Source: Ypsolopha sequella
Taxonomy: Eukaryota; Arthropoda; Insecta; Lepidoptera; Ypsolophidae
Assembly: GCA_934047225.1 (NCBI GenBank)
Contig: OW203991.1
Location: forward strand, 4,526,001 to 4,590,000
Direction: 5' to 3'
Length of the DNA: 64,000 bases
Below the pieces are notes generated by a model that did not search any database, had not been told where the DNA came from, and worked only from the letters and a program-made list of their open reading frames with translations. The position numbers and the translations under genes were made by a program. Shown piece after piece: positions 11,438 through 22,669 of the stretch. How positions within the stretch are numbered: the stretch's first letter is position 1; each line of letters opens with the position of its first letter.

Positions 11438-11895
11438 ATTGTCGCAAATAGCCATAAATCACATTAGTTTAATACTTTTTATAAATAAATAAGAAAATCA
11501 ATCATAAGTCTTTCGTTCGGGAACGCGTTCCTTCGCATCAACCTTTATTAAATAAATATTCAATATTAAAATAAATATCACTTTATCTTACAAAAAATAC
11601 AGAAGAAAAACGGTTTTCTGAGACCCAGTCATTGTCCACGTTATTATTTTCACGTCAATGGCGCCGCCGGGTTAATTTTCAATTACTTATAGAAGCGTGA
11701 TCAGGAAGCCATATTGTCTGAAAATGTCTCCGTTTAAGATAATAGTCTCTCATAAAATCTGCTATAATTTTCGTCTTCAAGTTCGTAAAATAAAGACGTT
11801 TTGGCCATTTGGATTTATTACTTAATTTTTAGCCTCTCAATAAAGCTGGTAAAAGCGTAATATAACATCAAACTCGCTCGACGTAACTCTATGTA

Positions 11896-12188
11896 TTTCT
11901 TGCATTAAACTTTAGGTTTTTCTTGCATTAAACTCTAGTATTTTCTTGCATTAAACTCTAGTATTTTCTTGCATTAAACTCTAGGTTTTTCTTGCATTGA
12001 ACTCTAGTATTTTCTTGCATTCAACTCTAGATTTTTCTTGCATTAAATTCTAGGTTTTTCTTGTATTAAACTCTAGATTTTTCTTGCTTTAAACTCTAGG
12101 TTTTTCTTGTATTATACTCGAGGTTTTTCTTGCATTCAACTCTAGATTTTTCTAGCATTAAATTTTAGGTTTTTCTTGCATTAAACTG
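11896..12188 (+). repeat. 23-bp minisatellite, about 13 units
   Basis: The unit TTTCTTGCATTAAACTCTAG plus a 3-bp variable end (GTT, TAT or ATT) repeats about 13 times. The end triplet switches between neighbours and single substitutions mark individual units, so the array is old enough to have diverged but keeps exact phase. Confidence 0.9.
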
Positions 12189-12279
12189 TATTTACACAGC
12201 GTAATCAAACTCAGATAAAAAGAGAGAAAACAATTTTTCGAAAAAATAAAACATAATAAAGATATCATCATGACTTGAA

Positions 12280-12600
12280 TCCCCGAGGGGGTGTCAGAAG
12301 TGTTCCCGAGTGTGGACTGTGAAATGCAAGTTATATTCCACACTTGGTACAACCGCGTTTCACCGACGATTATTGCGTCCCAACGTGATGGGTGGTGAGC
12401 CCTATCGCCGTTCTTAGGGCACAAATACACGCTTTTTAGAGCATGCAGGTTTCCTCACGATATTTTCCTTCAACGTTCAGCAAGTGGTAAGTGATAAGCA
12501 CTTTGGTCTGTAATATTAGGTAATACAAATACTTTGCACATACATTCCGGAAAACTCATTGGTGCATGCCCTACTTCAAAGCCGTGAAAGTACAATTTAG
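12280..12600 (+). repeat. Lepidopteran dispersed SINE-like repeat
   Basis: The sequence has AACGTGATGGGTGGTGAGCC and then GCAGGTTTCCTCACGATATT. The second phrase is typical of a repeat seen across lepidopteran genomes. A related copy lies at 16190-16500. It explains the open frame that crosses it on the minus strand. Confidence 0.45.
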
Positions 12601-12963
12601 ATTAGGTTAGATTATAAAAAACCTACTGTGATCATATTATTATTTCATCATTTCATATTCATTGCCATTTTCTATAGAGAATTTGAAGAAAATTCAATTT
12701 TCCGTTGTACAATTTTTGCATTTTTTTGTTTGAATGGCAAATCCAAACTATGTAATTTCTTTTTTGTATAAATGAGACGACATTAAGCTAACAGAAAAAT
12801 TACTTTACCTTTTGAAAAGAGTCAGCTGTAAAAAATATTACGAATCTTATCATGGAAATGGATGGCATTTAGGACGAACAGTTTTTGAGATTTTAAAAAC
12901 AAATAATGGAAATAGCTACTGAATTACAGGAACTATGAACTCATGAATGTGTAAGAAAAGTCT

Positions 12964-13299
12964 TTACAACATGCGAAAATGCTGATACTTCAGAAAAACA
13001 ATTTTTCCTTGCTAGAATAATTATTGAAAATCTGTTCAAGAAATAGCAATGAGCTATTTTTACATAGCAAAATTTTAAGAAACGACGTCTTTTCATAGCT
13101 AGAATTTTTACTTATGCGAAAAGCGGCCGTTTTTAGCAAAAACTAAAATTTAAGCTCATCAAAAATGTTGTCTATGAAAACTATGCTATGTAAAAATAGT
13201 TCATTGCTATTTCTAGACATAAGCAGTTTTTCAATAATGATTCCAGCAAGTAAAAACTTTTTGTTATTTCTATAGTGGCTGCACTTTCGCATGTTGTAA
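12964..13299. mobile_element. Foldback MITE with long inverted arms
   Basis: The left arm starts TACAACATGCGAAAATGC and the right arm ends in its near complement GCACTTTCGCATGTTGTA. The arms are about 160 bp each and meet near 13130, with clear pairing at AAATAGCAATGAGCTATTTT versus its mirrored copy. No frame and no certain target duplication. Confidence 0.65.
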
Positions 13300-14030
13300 C
13301 GCCTTAAGCCGTCATTGCCCTATTTTTAACAGAAAGAACGAGAAGACGATTAATTCTACCCACATGTTACGTCGAGGAAATTGCCACCGATCCACTTTTC
13401 ACTCTTACCACGAATGAAATACGGGCGAAAATTTTTGCGGATATTTCCCCTTAGTACCTTTAAGCTCCAACTTAAAACCCAGGCACTATCGCTTTTGCAA
13501 ATAGCTTATTTTCTAGCACATACGAGAAGTAGGATAGACAAAGGCAGACAAGGCATATTAGCATAATGTGTTTGGCAAGTGAAATGACCTTTTCTATATT
13601 GAGCCCACGTTTTTAATATGCCCTTGTTTACTGCTTCGTCCATGTATATGACGTGGGCAGATTGTAGAATTGGCAGATCGAGGAAATCTCTCACCAAAAG
13701 TCGCATAAGTGCGATGACGAGCGGAGCGAAGAGGACCGTGCTAAGTTTACATGTAAATAAATTTGGGGAGCCAAGCGAACCGGAGCAGAGCGACGCGACC
13801 TTCTAGTTTTGACATAGATATGATTAGCCCAGGCGGATCATAATATACCCAATATTACGACATGTCGACGACATATAAACTAAAGTGGCTTTGTCACACT
13901 CAATCCTGAAAATCATTAACGTTTCTGAAGTATTCATAGAACTGTTAACATTTTTCAATTATGTGAAACAGGATTTTTAAATAAATAATAAATACTTTTG
14001 AGCAAGCACAACAATAAACAATTTAACAAT
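13300..14030. other. Non-coding stretch
   Basis: Several short open frames overlap here on both strands, but none shows a domain. Bases 13680-13800 carry the dispersed GACGAGCGGAGCGAAGAGG repeat (see 7140-7240). No gene supported. Confidence 0.35.
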
Positions 14031-14035
14031 ATATA

Positions 14036-14180
14036 ATTGCGGTATGGAAACGCAAAAAAGAAAAGTAAATCTGGATGTAAGGAGCTCTGAACCGGGACTC
14101 GAACCCGAGACCTCAAGCTTACCGCGCGATTGCTCTTACTAGCAGATTTACTTTTATTTACTGCGTTTCCATACCGCAAT
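14036..14180. mobile_element. 145-bp MITE with a tRNA-like core
   Basis: Terminal inverted repeats of about 38 bp (ATTGCGGTATGGAAACGC at the left, its complement at the right) enclose a minus-strand segment with a B-box-like GGTTCGAGTCCCGG and a GGTCTCGGG stem. Relatives are at 41348-41475, where the core is a near-perfect hairpin, and as a half copy at 23800-23930. The mix of a tRNA-like promoter and terminal inverted repeats is unusual. The simplest reading is a MITE that took up a tRNA fragment. Confidence 0.6.
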
Positions 14181-14334
14181 GAGTTATTGTTAATTTGTAT
14201 CTCCTTGTGGTGGATAAATCGCCAAGTGTTTAATGAATTAATGTATAAATGAAATGCACCGATCCCAGCGTGGTTTGACCAGACTCGATTAACAAATTAA
14301 CCCAAGGATTTACACTAGCCCCATGTTTTATGGG

Positions 14335-15081
14335 ACTACAGCATAGATAAATAAAGGAAGGATAGATTGCTATCTCCTTGTACTGTTCGCAATATTAAAA
14401 AAAACGTTGCTAGATGGCGTTACTTGTCTCGCTGGAAATAAAATTTGTCTGAAATCGACGAAATATAGCATTTTACTGTTCTGGTTCATCATATTTATTT
14501 ATTTTATGAATAAAAACACAAAATTTTCATAACATCGCATCAAAAAATAGTGAATTCTTAATCAGGTGTTTTTAACATTTTTTTCATTAAACTTTCGGTG
14601 GTAAGATGGCAATCTCACTAAGCGTGCAGATGGTTATTCTGGATTCCGGTAGATGGCGCACAGCGATCAATTAAACAAAATATGTGCATTAAAATACGCT
14701 TTATTTACCTAACACACACTACTCATACATACCGGTATATAACTTTACTCTTTGACTCAACTATCATGCACGGTTGAGCGATTTATCCTCAGATTTATCG
14801 TATGCCATGTGTCGCGTATTGTCGTATTCTAGCAAATTTTTGTTTTTGTGGGTGCAGTATAGTTGCTACACACACACACACACACACACACATTGAATTT
14901 CGTTTCATCAACTGTTCGATAGATGGCACTAGGTATGTCACAATTTATCTTGTATAGTAGCGACATCAAAAATAATAAGTCGAACTACTAGGTACCGGCG
15001 AAAATAATAAGTTTTACGCGGGCTTTGTTCTAATGTATGGAGTGAGCAATCTATCCTTCCTTTATTTATCTATGACTACAG
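14335..15081. mobile_element. TIR element, 733 bp, with ACTACAG duplication
   Basis: The element at 14342-15074 starts CATAGATAAATAAAGGAAGG and ends with its reverse complement; the inverted match runs on to about 30 bp. It is flanked by ACTACAG at 14335-14341 and 15075-15081, or GACTACAG if an 8-bp duplication is assumed. There is no transposase frame. CA termini and a 7-8 bp duplication would suit hAT or P-type elements. A (CA)n run sits inside at 14868-14892. Confidence 0.75.
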
Positions 15082-15363
15082 GAACCATTGCATATCCAAG
15101 AGTAGACCGGGGGGCACTGTAATGGTAGGGAAGATCGTGCCTTTAGGATGTGGATATGATAGTAGAGAGTACCGGATATGCGTCCTAGAGTACGCCTTGG
15201 ATTAATGGAGAAAGGGGTAATATTCTCTATGGGTGGGCATATTTTTGAAGATGTCGAATCAGTGAGCTTCAATCACTTGCGTATCCATGGATGTGTGTTG
15301 AATCTTTTGGCAGGGCTAACTCGGAGCTGAAAGTTGAATTGCGTTCTCGATTTTTGTTACTAA

Positions 15364-15678
15364 ATGTTGGTTTATAATTCACTAACTTTTTACCTATTGT
15401 GCGTGAAAATTAAGTCGGCTGAATATGTAAAGAGCAAAACATTGCATAACTCTGGTATACAGATCCCAAATTATGATAAACTTTCACAAGTAAACAAGGT
15501 TACAAAAATATATGTACGTCATAAGCACTCGAGCTTCACCATAAAAATCCCTAGTCTACCCAGCATGACTAAAATAACAAGTCTTTATTACACAATGTAT
15601 TTAGGCGGGGTTCTACATAATTCAGAAGAGAGGGAGGCGCAGGCTGTGTCCAGAATATTCATCAAAAAGCTTTCATAA
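15364..15678 (+). CDS. Unrecognised 104-residue open frame
   Basis: ATG at 15364, TAA at 15676-15678. The protein begins with a short hydrophobic segment and is then basic and polar. No domain or family is recognised, no Kozak-like context stands out, and there is no clear splice donor. It could be chance or a decayed transposon frame. It is listed only because it is one of the longer ATG-initiated frames in an otherwise gene-free 5 kb. Confidence 0.2.
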   Translation: MLVYNSLTFYLLCVKIKSAEYVKSKTLHNSGIQIPNYDKLSQVNKVTKIYVRHKHSSFTIKIPSLPSMTKITSLYYTMYLGGVLHNSEEREAQAVSRIFIKKLS

Positions 15679-16189
15679 TAACTACGGAGAACATGCACTT
15701 AGTTGGAAGCGTTGAGAGGGATTTTTCATAATGAAAAGCTCTGTTAAACAATGGAGCATGGTTATACCCTCGAGGCCAGTCCATCTGATAAACTAAGCTT
15801 ACACAAACCATCGTCTAGGGCGAAATTTACGTATAAGTATTTAGGTATTGAATTAGGTTTTAGATTTAAATCCTTTGTACAGATTAGTCGCAATTAAGGA
15901 CGACACAAAAAGCTCACGGCAGTTTAGACCTAACACCCAAGTTTTTGTAAGCATAGAAGCATTTGAAGGGCATTAAAAGAGCCTACCGAGTGGCGTTAAC
16001 CTCCATGTACGAAATACAGGTCCGTAAATAATGCACATCGTATCGTTGCGTCATATTTGTCGCACAAAGCACTAACAGTAAGGTGACAGAGACGGCGCTA
16101 CGAAGCCGAAGATAGCCGATGGAAAGCGTAAGGAAATACGATCTTTGCCGAAGAGTGGCGAAGATTTCTATGCACAATATTTAAACTAC

Positions 16190-16500
16190 AGTATACTCCT
16201 AAAGGGTTAAATATGTTTTCGAGTGTAGACTGCCAATAGAACAGTTGACACCCATAACACTCTCTTTTCACCAAAGATTTTAACGTCCCAACATGATATC
16301 GCTTTGGAATAAAATTATTTATTAATAATAAATTTACTTGGAGTACAAACACTCGATTTGTGTGCAGTGCGACAAGCGCAATGTCTTCCTCCGCCGTTAG
16401 CAAGTGCACAAAAGCTATGCACATAAGTTCCAAAAATGTAGGATTTGAATCCGGGAGAGCCGTGTGGACGATTGAACCACTGCTGCTTGTTTATTTGCTT
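16190..16500 (-). repeat. SINE-like repeat, second copy
   Basis: It is related to 12280-12600: GTGTAGACTG, TTTCACCAAAGATTTTAACG and CCCAACATGATATCG follow the same order. Near 16430-16490 GGATTTGAATCCGGGAGAG and ATTGAACCACTGCTGC look like a degenerate tRNA-type B box. This explains overlapping minus-strand open frames at 16098-16506. Confidence 0.4.
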
Positions 16501-17170
16501 TGCCATTTAAAACCAGATTACTTCAGCAGCTCATAAAACTTATTTCCAGCCGAGGTAAAGTTTAGAGTACCTATTAAAAAATAAATAAATCAGAAACTCT
16601 TCCCTAGCTGCTTTTAACAAAGACTTTTGTAGGACTACGCCTTACTGCAACTGACAGGAAGGTTGAAAGTCGCTTGGCAAGTGGGTACTCCCATTGAATA
16701 ATGCACAAGCAAACAACTGAAGAGCCTGCTGCTATAACGAGTTCGCATCTAACAGTTTCTTATTGCATGAATAATAAACTGGGTAAATATATCAAGCTCA
16801 GTTCAAGCAATTCTCATACAAATTAAATTCATTCACTTTGTTACAGGCCCACTATTTTGTTTACTGATATTATGTCACTTGTATTTTTGTTCCGCAGAGG
16901 TTATCGATCAAATCACTTCGTTGGAGAACAAAGAAAGTTATGTTTGCCATATTTTTCCCTAAAATTCATTCAAAAATGAGAATGAATGAGAATTAATAAT
17001 TTATTTTGCAATGTGGGTAAATTAGGGACACTTATTACAAGTCAAACTAATTAAATTTAACATTTTACTACACATAAAATTATATTTTAAGCTTACTTAT
17101 ATGAGTATGTAGGTATAAGTATATATTTAATAAAATAATAAACGAACATGAAATAAACTAAAGGCGTAAA
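16500..17170. other. Non-coding stretch
   Basis: No gene seen. Bases 16975-17060 have GAATGAATGAGAATT followed by TTTATTTTGCAATG, possibly another LINE 3' end on the minus strand. Confidence 0.35.
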
Positions 17171-17312
17171 ATTATTAAAACTCGCGTGAGCTGACGTACT
17201 AAATTATTATTACATGCGCCTTTAACACTCACATGTGACTTTTGTTGAGTATATGCCAACTGTTTCACCGATACAATTTTGGCATTATCAAGGCGAGTGT
17301 CGTTTATATTAT
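17171..17312 (+). mobile_element. Foldback family F, left half only
   Basis: It matches the outer arm of the family best seen at 61637-62194: ATTATTAAAACTCGCGTGAG, then ACACTCACATGTGA, CCGATACAATTTTGGCATTA and AAGGCGAGTGTCG. The right arm is absent. An open frame that starts in this arm (17235) is not a gene. Confidence 0.7.
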
Positions 17313-17566
17313 AATAATAATATAACTGACGGTATATTAAATGTATACAGTTTATTTGTATTTAATTATCCTCAAATTAGTTTTTGTCATTGCTGTCATT
17401 CGTTATATGGTAATATCTATCCATACGCAGTGTTTGTGCAATATATAACTTCTGTCATCTCTGACATCTTACAGATATTCTGTATGAAAAAGCCACATAT
17501 GTCATTTTGGACATCTGTCAGAAGAAATACAAGTGTTAAACTGGGCCCGTGGGCTGAATAAGCTGT

Positions 17567-17737
17567 GGGCTAAGTTGCCCCCAAACTAAAATTAAATATG
17601 TTTGCAAGTGGTCAACTCAGCCCGCAACTTACTCATCCCGCGGGCTGAGTTGCCCCCGACAAAAATACATTATTTTTGCAAGTGGTCAACTCAGCCCACG
17701 GGCTACGTTTGTTGCGGGCTGAGTTGCCCCTAACAAT
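17567..17737 (+). repeat. 75-bp tandem repeat, 2.3 units, each unit self-complementary
   Basis: Units start at 17567, 17642 and 17716. Each begins GGGCTGAGTTGCCCC (first unit GGGCTAAG) and ends near GGTCAACTCAGCCC, so the two ends of one unit can pair. The array is GC-rich in its ends and AT-rich in its loops. Confidence 0.75.
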
Positions 17738-18380
17738 AAATAAATAAATAAAAATGTATATACGATACAATGAGAGGTACAGCTAAATATAAATAACCAA
17801 TAGGTTACACTAGATATATAAATATATGCCTAACTCCGGCGCCCATTTGAAGTCTTGTTAAGAAGAAGGGCAAAATACTTAGCAAGATCATGTCTCACCG
17901 TTTACTTTTAGTTTACTAGTATTTATCTCAGTACTAGAATCTGTTCATAGGGCAGCTGGAAAAACTACGCGTCATAACAAAACAATACGTCAATCTCGCC
18001 ATTCGTGGTACAGGGTCCAATACAAAATGTACAAAGGTCATTAACCGATTTTCCAGCTTTCCTAGAAATAGACTTTATTATCTAATGCCTGCCCTATCTA
18101 CGAGTACAATACGACACGAGCATCTAATCCTTCTTATGGTGAGCTTAACTTTATAATGGACTGGGCGGCGACTACAAGCAAACCTATCTACCAATATAAT
18201 AGCTGCTGTTATATTTGTTGGTGCTGCACTAATCCATTTTGTAGGGACAACGGACCTCCAAATACACCTGGTCGGCCGCGGCGCAACTTGGCACGTTTTG
18301 CATAAATATACAAAAAAGATTTGTAACTATTGTAAGTTGAATTCATAATTAAGCATAAAGATATATATAGATATAATAAT
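17738..18380. other. Non-coding stretch
   Basis: An (AAAT)n run lies at 17735-17755. Otherwise I see nothing that can be annotated. Confidence 0.4.
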
Positions 18381-18483
18381 GGCTCTTATCTAGGCCAGCG
18401 TAAAAGTCTTGCCATACAGAGAGGTAATGTGGCAAGTACTTTGGGCACTCTCCCGCAGGGCAGTGATCTAGAGGCAATTTTCT
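18376..18483 (+). pseudogene. Possible LINE ORF2 C-terminal scrap
   Basis: A frame without ATG reads ...GQRKSLAIQRGNVASTLGTL, then PQGSDLEAIFFL before stop. The phrase QRGN.ASTLGTL resembles C-termini of lepidopteran endonuclease/reverse-transcriptase proteins. An AT-rich stretch ending TTATATAATATTAG near 18590 would be the 3' UTR. This is judged from memory of family pattern only. Confidence 0.3.
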
Positions 18484-19236
18484 TTTTATAATTATTTTTT
18501 TAAGATTATTTTTGTTCTGTTTATTTTAACCCCTTTAGTTATGTAATTCTGAGGTGTTTATGAAAATAAATAAAAATTTATATAATATTAGATAATATTA
18601 GCATACTTATCCTGCTTACTTACAAACGAACGAATCTGTCCGAAGCAATAATAAATTTCTATTGTTATATTTTTTCGTCAGAAATCATGTTAATAGTATA
18701 AAGACAGATCGACTTACACGAATTTATTTCGCGATACGCGACACGTTTCGAATTCCTTCCGAATTCGTTGTCAAGCGAGCGAGGGTCTGTCGTCAGCGGA
18801 CGACATTATTTATGAGTATAAATACATACAATTTTATCCTAAACAAAAGGTACGGGAATTTTATTTTACGTTTTCTGGGAGTTCTAATACCTTGTGTTCC
18901 TTATCAGTAAGAGGGCCGAAGAGTATTTTGTATGTGAGTTTTCTCAATTCTTTTTCATCCTAATTGATCCTCTTGCTGATATAAAATGTGTATCAGAAAA
19001 GTGTATAGTACATTTCAAATACCATGGCCCGATTCCACTTAAGACGGTCATTAGGTGTTAACAATAGGATTAGTGATAACAAAAGATACCTGGCCAGACC
19101 CTTTTGCGGTGTGGTATTTTACACGCGACCTAATGATCTTGATCGTTTAACCAAGTAATTTTTATGAATGTAAACAATATTTCATGTTAGTTGTCATCTG
19201 ACTACGTTAGTGATTACACGTATACTGTCAATAACA

Positions 19237-19446
19237 ATGTTTCGACCTTGGGTAACATCCATAAGTGACCCGTCTAGTGGTGAAGTTAGTTCGCAGCAAC
19301 GTAAGAAAAGATTTTTAAGCAAGGACGCTCAAGATGTGGTGATAAGTGTTTATAAAACTTTGTTAAATCGAATGGGCGAAAAAGGTGTAATTAAAGAAAC
19401 ATCGATATTCACCAATGTTCCGGAAAGGACAGTAACTATAACATAA
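19237..19446 (+). pseudogene. N-terminal helix-turn-helix fragment of a transposase-like protein
   Basis: ATG at 19237 and TAA at 19444-19446 give 69 residues. The centre (RKKRFLSKDAQDVVISVYKT) followed by IKETSIFTNVPERTV has the shape of the DNA-binding N-terminus of insect Tc1/IS630-type transposases: a first helix, then a second region ending VPERTV. The catalytic domain is absent downstream. The frame ends close to a tandemly doubled 20-bp block (about 19440-19479). A short exon of a domesticated gene cannot be excluded: CA/GTAACT at 19430-19437 could be a donor. Confidence 0.4.
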
Positions 19447-19479
19447 CCATATTTGAAGTAACATAACCATATTTGAAGA

Positions 19480-19822
19480 GCTTATTCAGTCAATGGTATA
19501 GAACAACTTTTACTATGGAGTCAACCCTGAAATCTCGAAAAAAAATCTGCTCTTCCATATATTTCGGCCGTTCACTGAATCGTTCACTGCCAGCATTAGC
19601 TACGACGTAGTATGTGCTACGGCGGCGCGGCGTAGCAGGTGCTTCGACTCCAAAGTCTTCTGAATTGTAAACCCGCTACATCGTTGTTATATTTGAGGAA
19701 ATATAATTTGAACCGATGACTGGAAAACTAAAAGAACAGCCATCTATTGTATTAAAATAGGGTCATGAAAATAACACTAGTTTTTACAAAAAAATGTAGT
19801 GGAATAAATGTGTCAAATATTA
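19480..19822. other. Non-coding stretch
   Basis: No gene or clear repeat seen. A CpG-rich patch (GCTACGGCGGCGCGGCGTAG) lies at 19616-19635. Confidence 0.35.
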
Positions 19823-20034
19823 AATTATTATTACATGCGGCTTGAACACTCACGTGTGATTGTTGTTAACTATATGCCAACCGTTTCACCGATACAATTT
19901 CGGCATTATCAAGGCGAGTGTCGTTCTTAGGACAATATTGTTGACTATATATAGTCAACAACAATCACACGTAAGTGTTCAAGCCGTATGTAATAAATTT
20001 TTTTATGTCAGCTCACGCGGGTTTTAATAATATT
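19823..20034. mobile_element. Foldback family F, short palindromic copy
   Basis: Both outer arms are present (left TTACATGCGGCTTGAACACT, right the complement, then GTCAGCTCACGCGGGTTTTA), but most of the inner GC-rich arm is missing. The centre has two copies of the CAACAATCACACG word facing each other around TATATATAG. Confidence 0.8.
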
Positions 20035-20770
20035 ATATGTCAAACATTCTTAAGTCTATGCATACAAATAGTTTGCACGCTTTAATGTTTTTTTTACAAT
20101 TATCTCTGTTACTTCTAAAGAATTGGAAGTCTCAATATTTGTTGTTCACAGTTTATAGATAGCCATGAGCACGAGTCGTGAGTCGTGACTTACAAGCACG
20201 TGCCTCTATTGTTCAAGGTACGTGCCCCTTTTGTTCAATTGTTATCCAAAGTTAATCCGAATTTGCTCAAAATATATTTCCTAAACTATAACTTCGTTCA
20301 ATCTGTCGCTTCAAATAAAAGTAATTATCGATATCAGACAGTTTTTGTTAGAAAGCTACTATATTAGTAAAGTTACGGGAGAAACTTTCATGTAAGTATC
20401 AAACATATTTAATCACTTCGTGTACAGAAGACTCACACATGACAGACTACCTGTTGGCAGTTCTTATTGTGGCGTCATAGCCCTTAAATTGTTTACAAAC
20501 AGGGAGCTAAGTGCTGGCGCTTGTACCTACTCGAATATTGTTCTCTCTCTATACATATGTGGGTAGTTTGATAAAACATGTAGGCTTTATTGATCGAAAC
20601 TATTCCGAACTACAATCTACAGAATTGTTATTGAATTTGTAAAATATTCTTGGGCGTATTTTATTGTATCGGGTGTACCTATAAATGTTGATGGGCAAGT
20701 AACCAATAGCGGCCCAAGGGGTGGTCACAGGGGTAAAGACACCCCCAAAATCGCAAAAAAATATAATAAA
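20035..20770. other. Non-coding stretch
   Basis: No gene or defined repeat seen. A word repeat AGCACGTGCCTCTATTGTTCAA/GGTACGTGCCCCTTTTGTTCAA lies at 20197-20238, split over two short units. Confidence 0.35.
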
Positions 20771-20774
20771 ACGA

Positions 20775-21080
20775 AATAAAGAACAGAATAGAATATTTTC
20801 TTTATTTAAGACAGTAGGTTACAATACATATTAAAACACTAATTTCCACTGAAAGTTTTCATGTAATGTAGAAAACTAGGCTCTTTATCAAAAACATAAG
20901 ACTTAAAGACATTAATTTTACCTTATCTTAAGACTATAATTTAAGCTATATACGAATACATTTTAACAATAAAAGGAATTTAGATTAATTTTATTTAAAC
21001 ACAAATTATGTTATACTCAGCTTATTTTAAAGTGTGTTGATGTGTGTGAGGGTGTGTGTGTGTGTGTGAGATGTGCGTTT
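20775..21080 (-). repeat. Probable LINE 3' region
   Basis: GAATAGAATATTTTCTTTATTTAAGAC begins the block (split motif: tail plus CTTTATTT) and it ends in a GT-rich tract at 21030-21070. The same pairing of tail and GT-rich patch is seen at 582-1075 and 28090-28430, which suggests one LINE family inserted three times in minus orientation. Confidence 0.4.
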
Positions 21081-21124
21081 GTGAAGAGGTGATGTATAGC
21101 CCTACGAGTGGGGTCTTGGGATCA

Positions 21125-21296
21125 GCGGGTCTACCGCGTAATTCTAATTTTCATCAACATCAACTTGAGATTGAAATTTGACGTGCGTGCGACGACGCCC
21201 GCCTAACATGCCATCTCTTTTGCACGTTGAATTTCGCATGCATTTGCTTGAAGTTGATACAAATCAAAATTACGTGGTAGGGCCGCAGTATGAGAA
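21125..21296. mobile_element. 172-bp MITE, family M1 (copy 1)
   Basis: Ends are inverted: GCGGGTCTACCGCGTAATTC at the left and GAATTACGCGGTAG-like complement at the right (here AATTACGTGGTAGGGCCGC). The interior has ATCAACATCAACTTGAG and CTTGAAGTTGATAC. The copy at 41736-41899 is nearly identical over its whole length, so these two insertions are young relative to most of the window. Confidence 0.8.
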
Positions 21297-21631
21297 CTAC
21301 TAGGGAGTGTGTGGAAATGAAGATGGGTATGGACGGGCGGGTGTCATATTTCCCTACCCTTAAGATCGAGGTCTTGGGACAGTAGTGACTGCTAGGGGGC
21401 AAACAGTGCGTTACTGTTATCTATAGTTGTATTGTGAAAATAAGTTTAAATATTTCGTAGGATTATTTAAGTTAAAATTTTAGTTTCTTTTTAATTTAAT
21501 CATATTTCAAATAAATCTACAATATGTTAATATAGGTAAAATATTTTTTACAAAAACCGTATAAGGGCTTTTTATTTTTTGTATTCTGTACTTTTCATAA
21601 ATAAAATTACTTAGTTAAACATTTTTAAAAC

Positions 21632-21672
21632 GCTATATTTCAACCCCTCAGTGAGGTCATCATCAGGCAAAG
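21632..21672 (-). ncRNA. Hammerhead-like hairpin remnant
   Basis: The minus strand reads CTGATGA (21660-21666), one T, stem GACCTC / GGGGTT with loop ACTGA, GAAA (21638-21641), TATA, GC. The conserved words CTGATGA and GAAA flank a stem in hammerhead order, but there is an extra base before the stem and the outer helix is only about 2-3 pairs. A related, more decayed plus-strand copy is at 28072-28100. It is probably the terminal hairpin of a Penelope-type element and is likely inactive. Confidence 0.35.
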
Positions 21673-21679
21673 AGAAAAA

Positions 21680-22250
21680 TATTATATGACTATATAAATC
21701 TAGTAATAAATAAATAAAATTAAAATAAATTCTAATTAAATTAAATTCATTAACTCGTCAAATGGATTCGATCTTGCCCATTAACTAATTAAATACTTAT
21801 ATACATAAAGAATATGACATTTTGTACCAATACTGACATCAAAATAATGTTAATAATCAATATATTTTTTGATTTTAATTGTAGACTAATTTTATATATT
21901 AATTGACATGACAATGTATTTAAATTAGTAACGCTGAGTTGTTCAAAATAATTTAAAAATTGAAGTGAATATTTAAATTGTTTAATCACAAGAATCATGA
22001 TCTTTTGCACGAAATGTCTGATCTAAATATTTTAGTAATCTTTCTCAATATAAAAACCTGTCAAACTTATGATTATCTTCGACTTTACGTGGTTCAAACG
22101 AAATTTGATCTCCGTTAGCATCCATATTGGCGATTATACTGTACTTATCCCGCTAAATGGGAATATAGCAGGAGCAAGAGCGTTCTTTCGTGCTTTTTTA
22201 GTGTAAACTATAATTATGTTTTTGTTACTTAAAATAAAATAATACTAACG
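21680..22250. other. AT-rich non-coding stretch
   Basis: Very AT-rich. A minus-strand open frame at 21789-22010 is low-complexity and not supported. No gene seen. Confidence 0.4.
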
Positions 22251-22254
22251 AACA

Positions 22255-22668
22255 AGGACGAGAATGAATCGATTTATTTCGACCAACTTAAGGATCATAA
22301 TTATAACATACACAATACACATAAGAACACAATGAATCAAAAAATAAATAATAATAATTAAACACCAATAATTAATAATTAATAAACCACAAAAAATACT
22401 AAAACAGTATTTTAACGGTAATCAGTACATGAAACATGCTGCAATGATTTAGGTCCTGACAGTCAAAGCTTTCTGAGAATTCTTTCAAGATACAGTTGCG
22501 GCTGGCCCGCACCCTGCGCAACAGGGATGTGCACCACCCGCGCATGGTTGCATAAAAGCAATCTAAATGCGCTTCCGCGAACATCCCCGAAGCGCTAAAG
22601 AAGCGAGGCAGCCCCAAAAGCACCTGGAACGCGTTATCATATTGGATACGCCTTTGCGTATAACTCAT
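22255..22668 (-). pseudogene. 3' end of a non-LTR retrotransposon
   Basis: The minus-strand frame 22668-22399 reads QRRIQYDNAFQVLLGLPRFF then SASGMFAEAHLDCFYATMRG and LLRRVRASRNCIL, ending at a stop at 22399. The same protein tail is present at 54281-54487 plus 61132-61210, so this is a repeated LINE family. I recall similar C-termini in lepidopteran reverse transcriptases but cannot fix the clade. Downstream, 22255-22398 is the AT-rich 3' UTR, ending in a GAATGAATC/TTTATTTCG tail on the plus strand. Confidence 0.65.
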
Positions 22669-22669
22669 C

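Noticed and set aside
16098..16506. Minus-strand frames of 63-111 residues
   Set aside because: They overlap a SINE-like repeat that also occurs at 12280-12600.
17235..17561. 108-residue plus-strand frame
   Set aside because: Its first 23 residues are the translated arm of foldback family F, and the rest has no domain.
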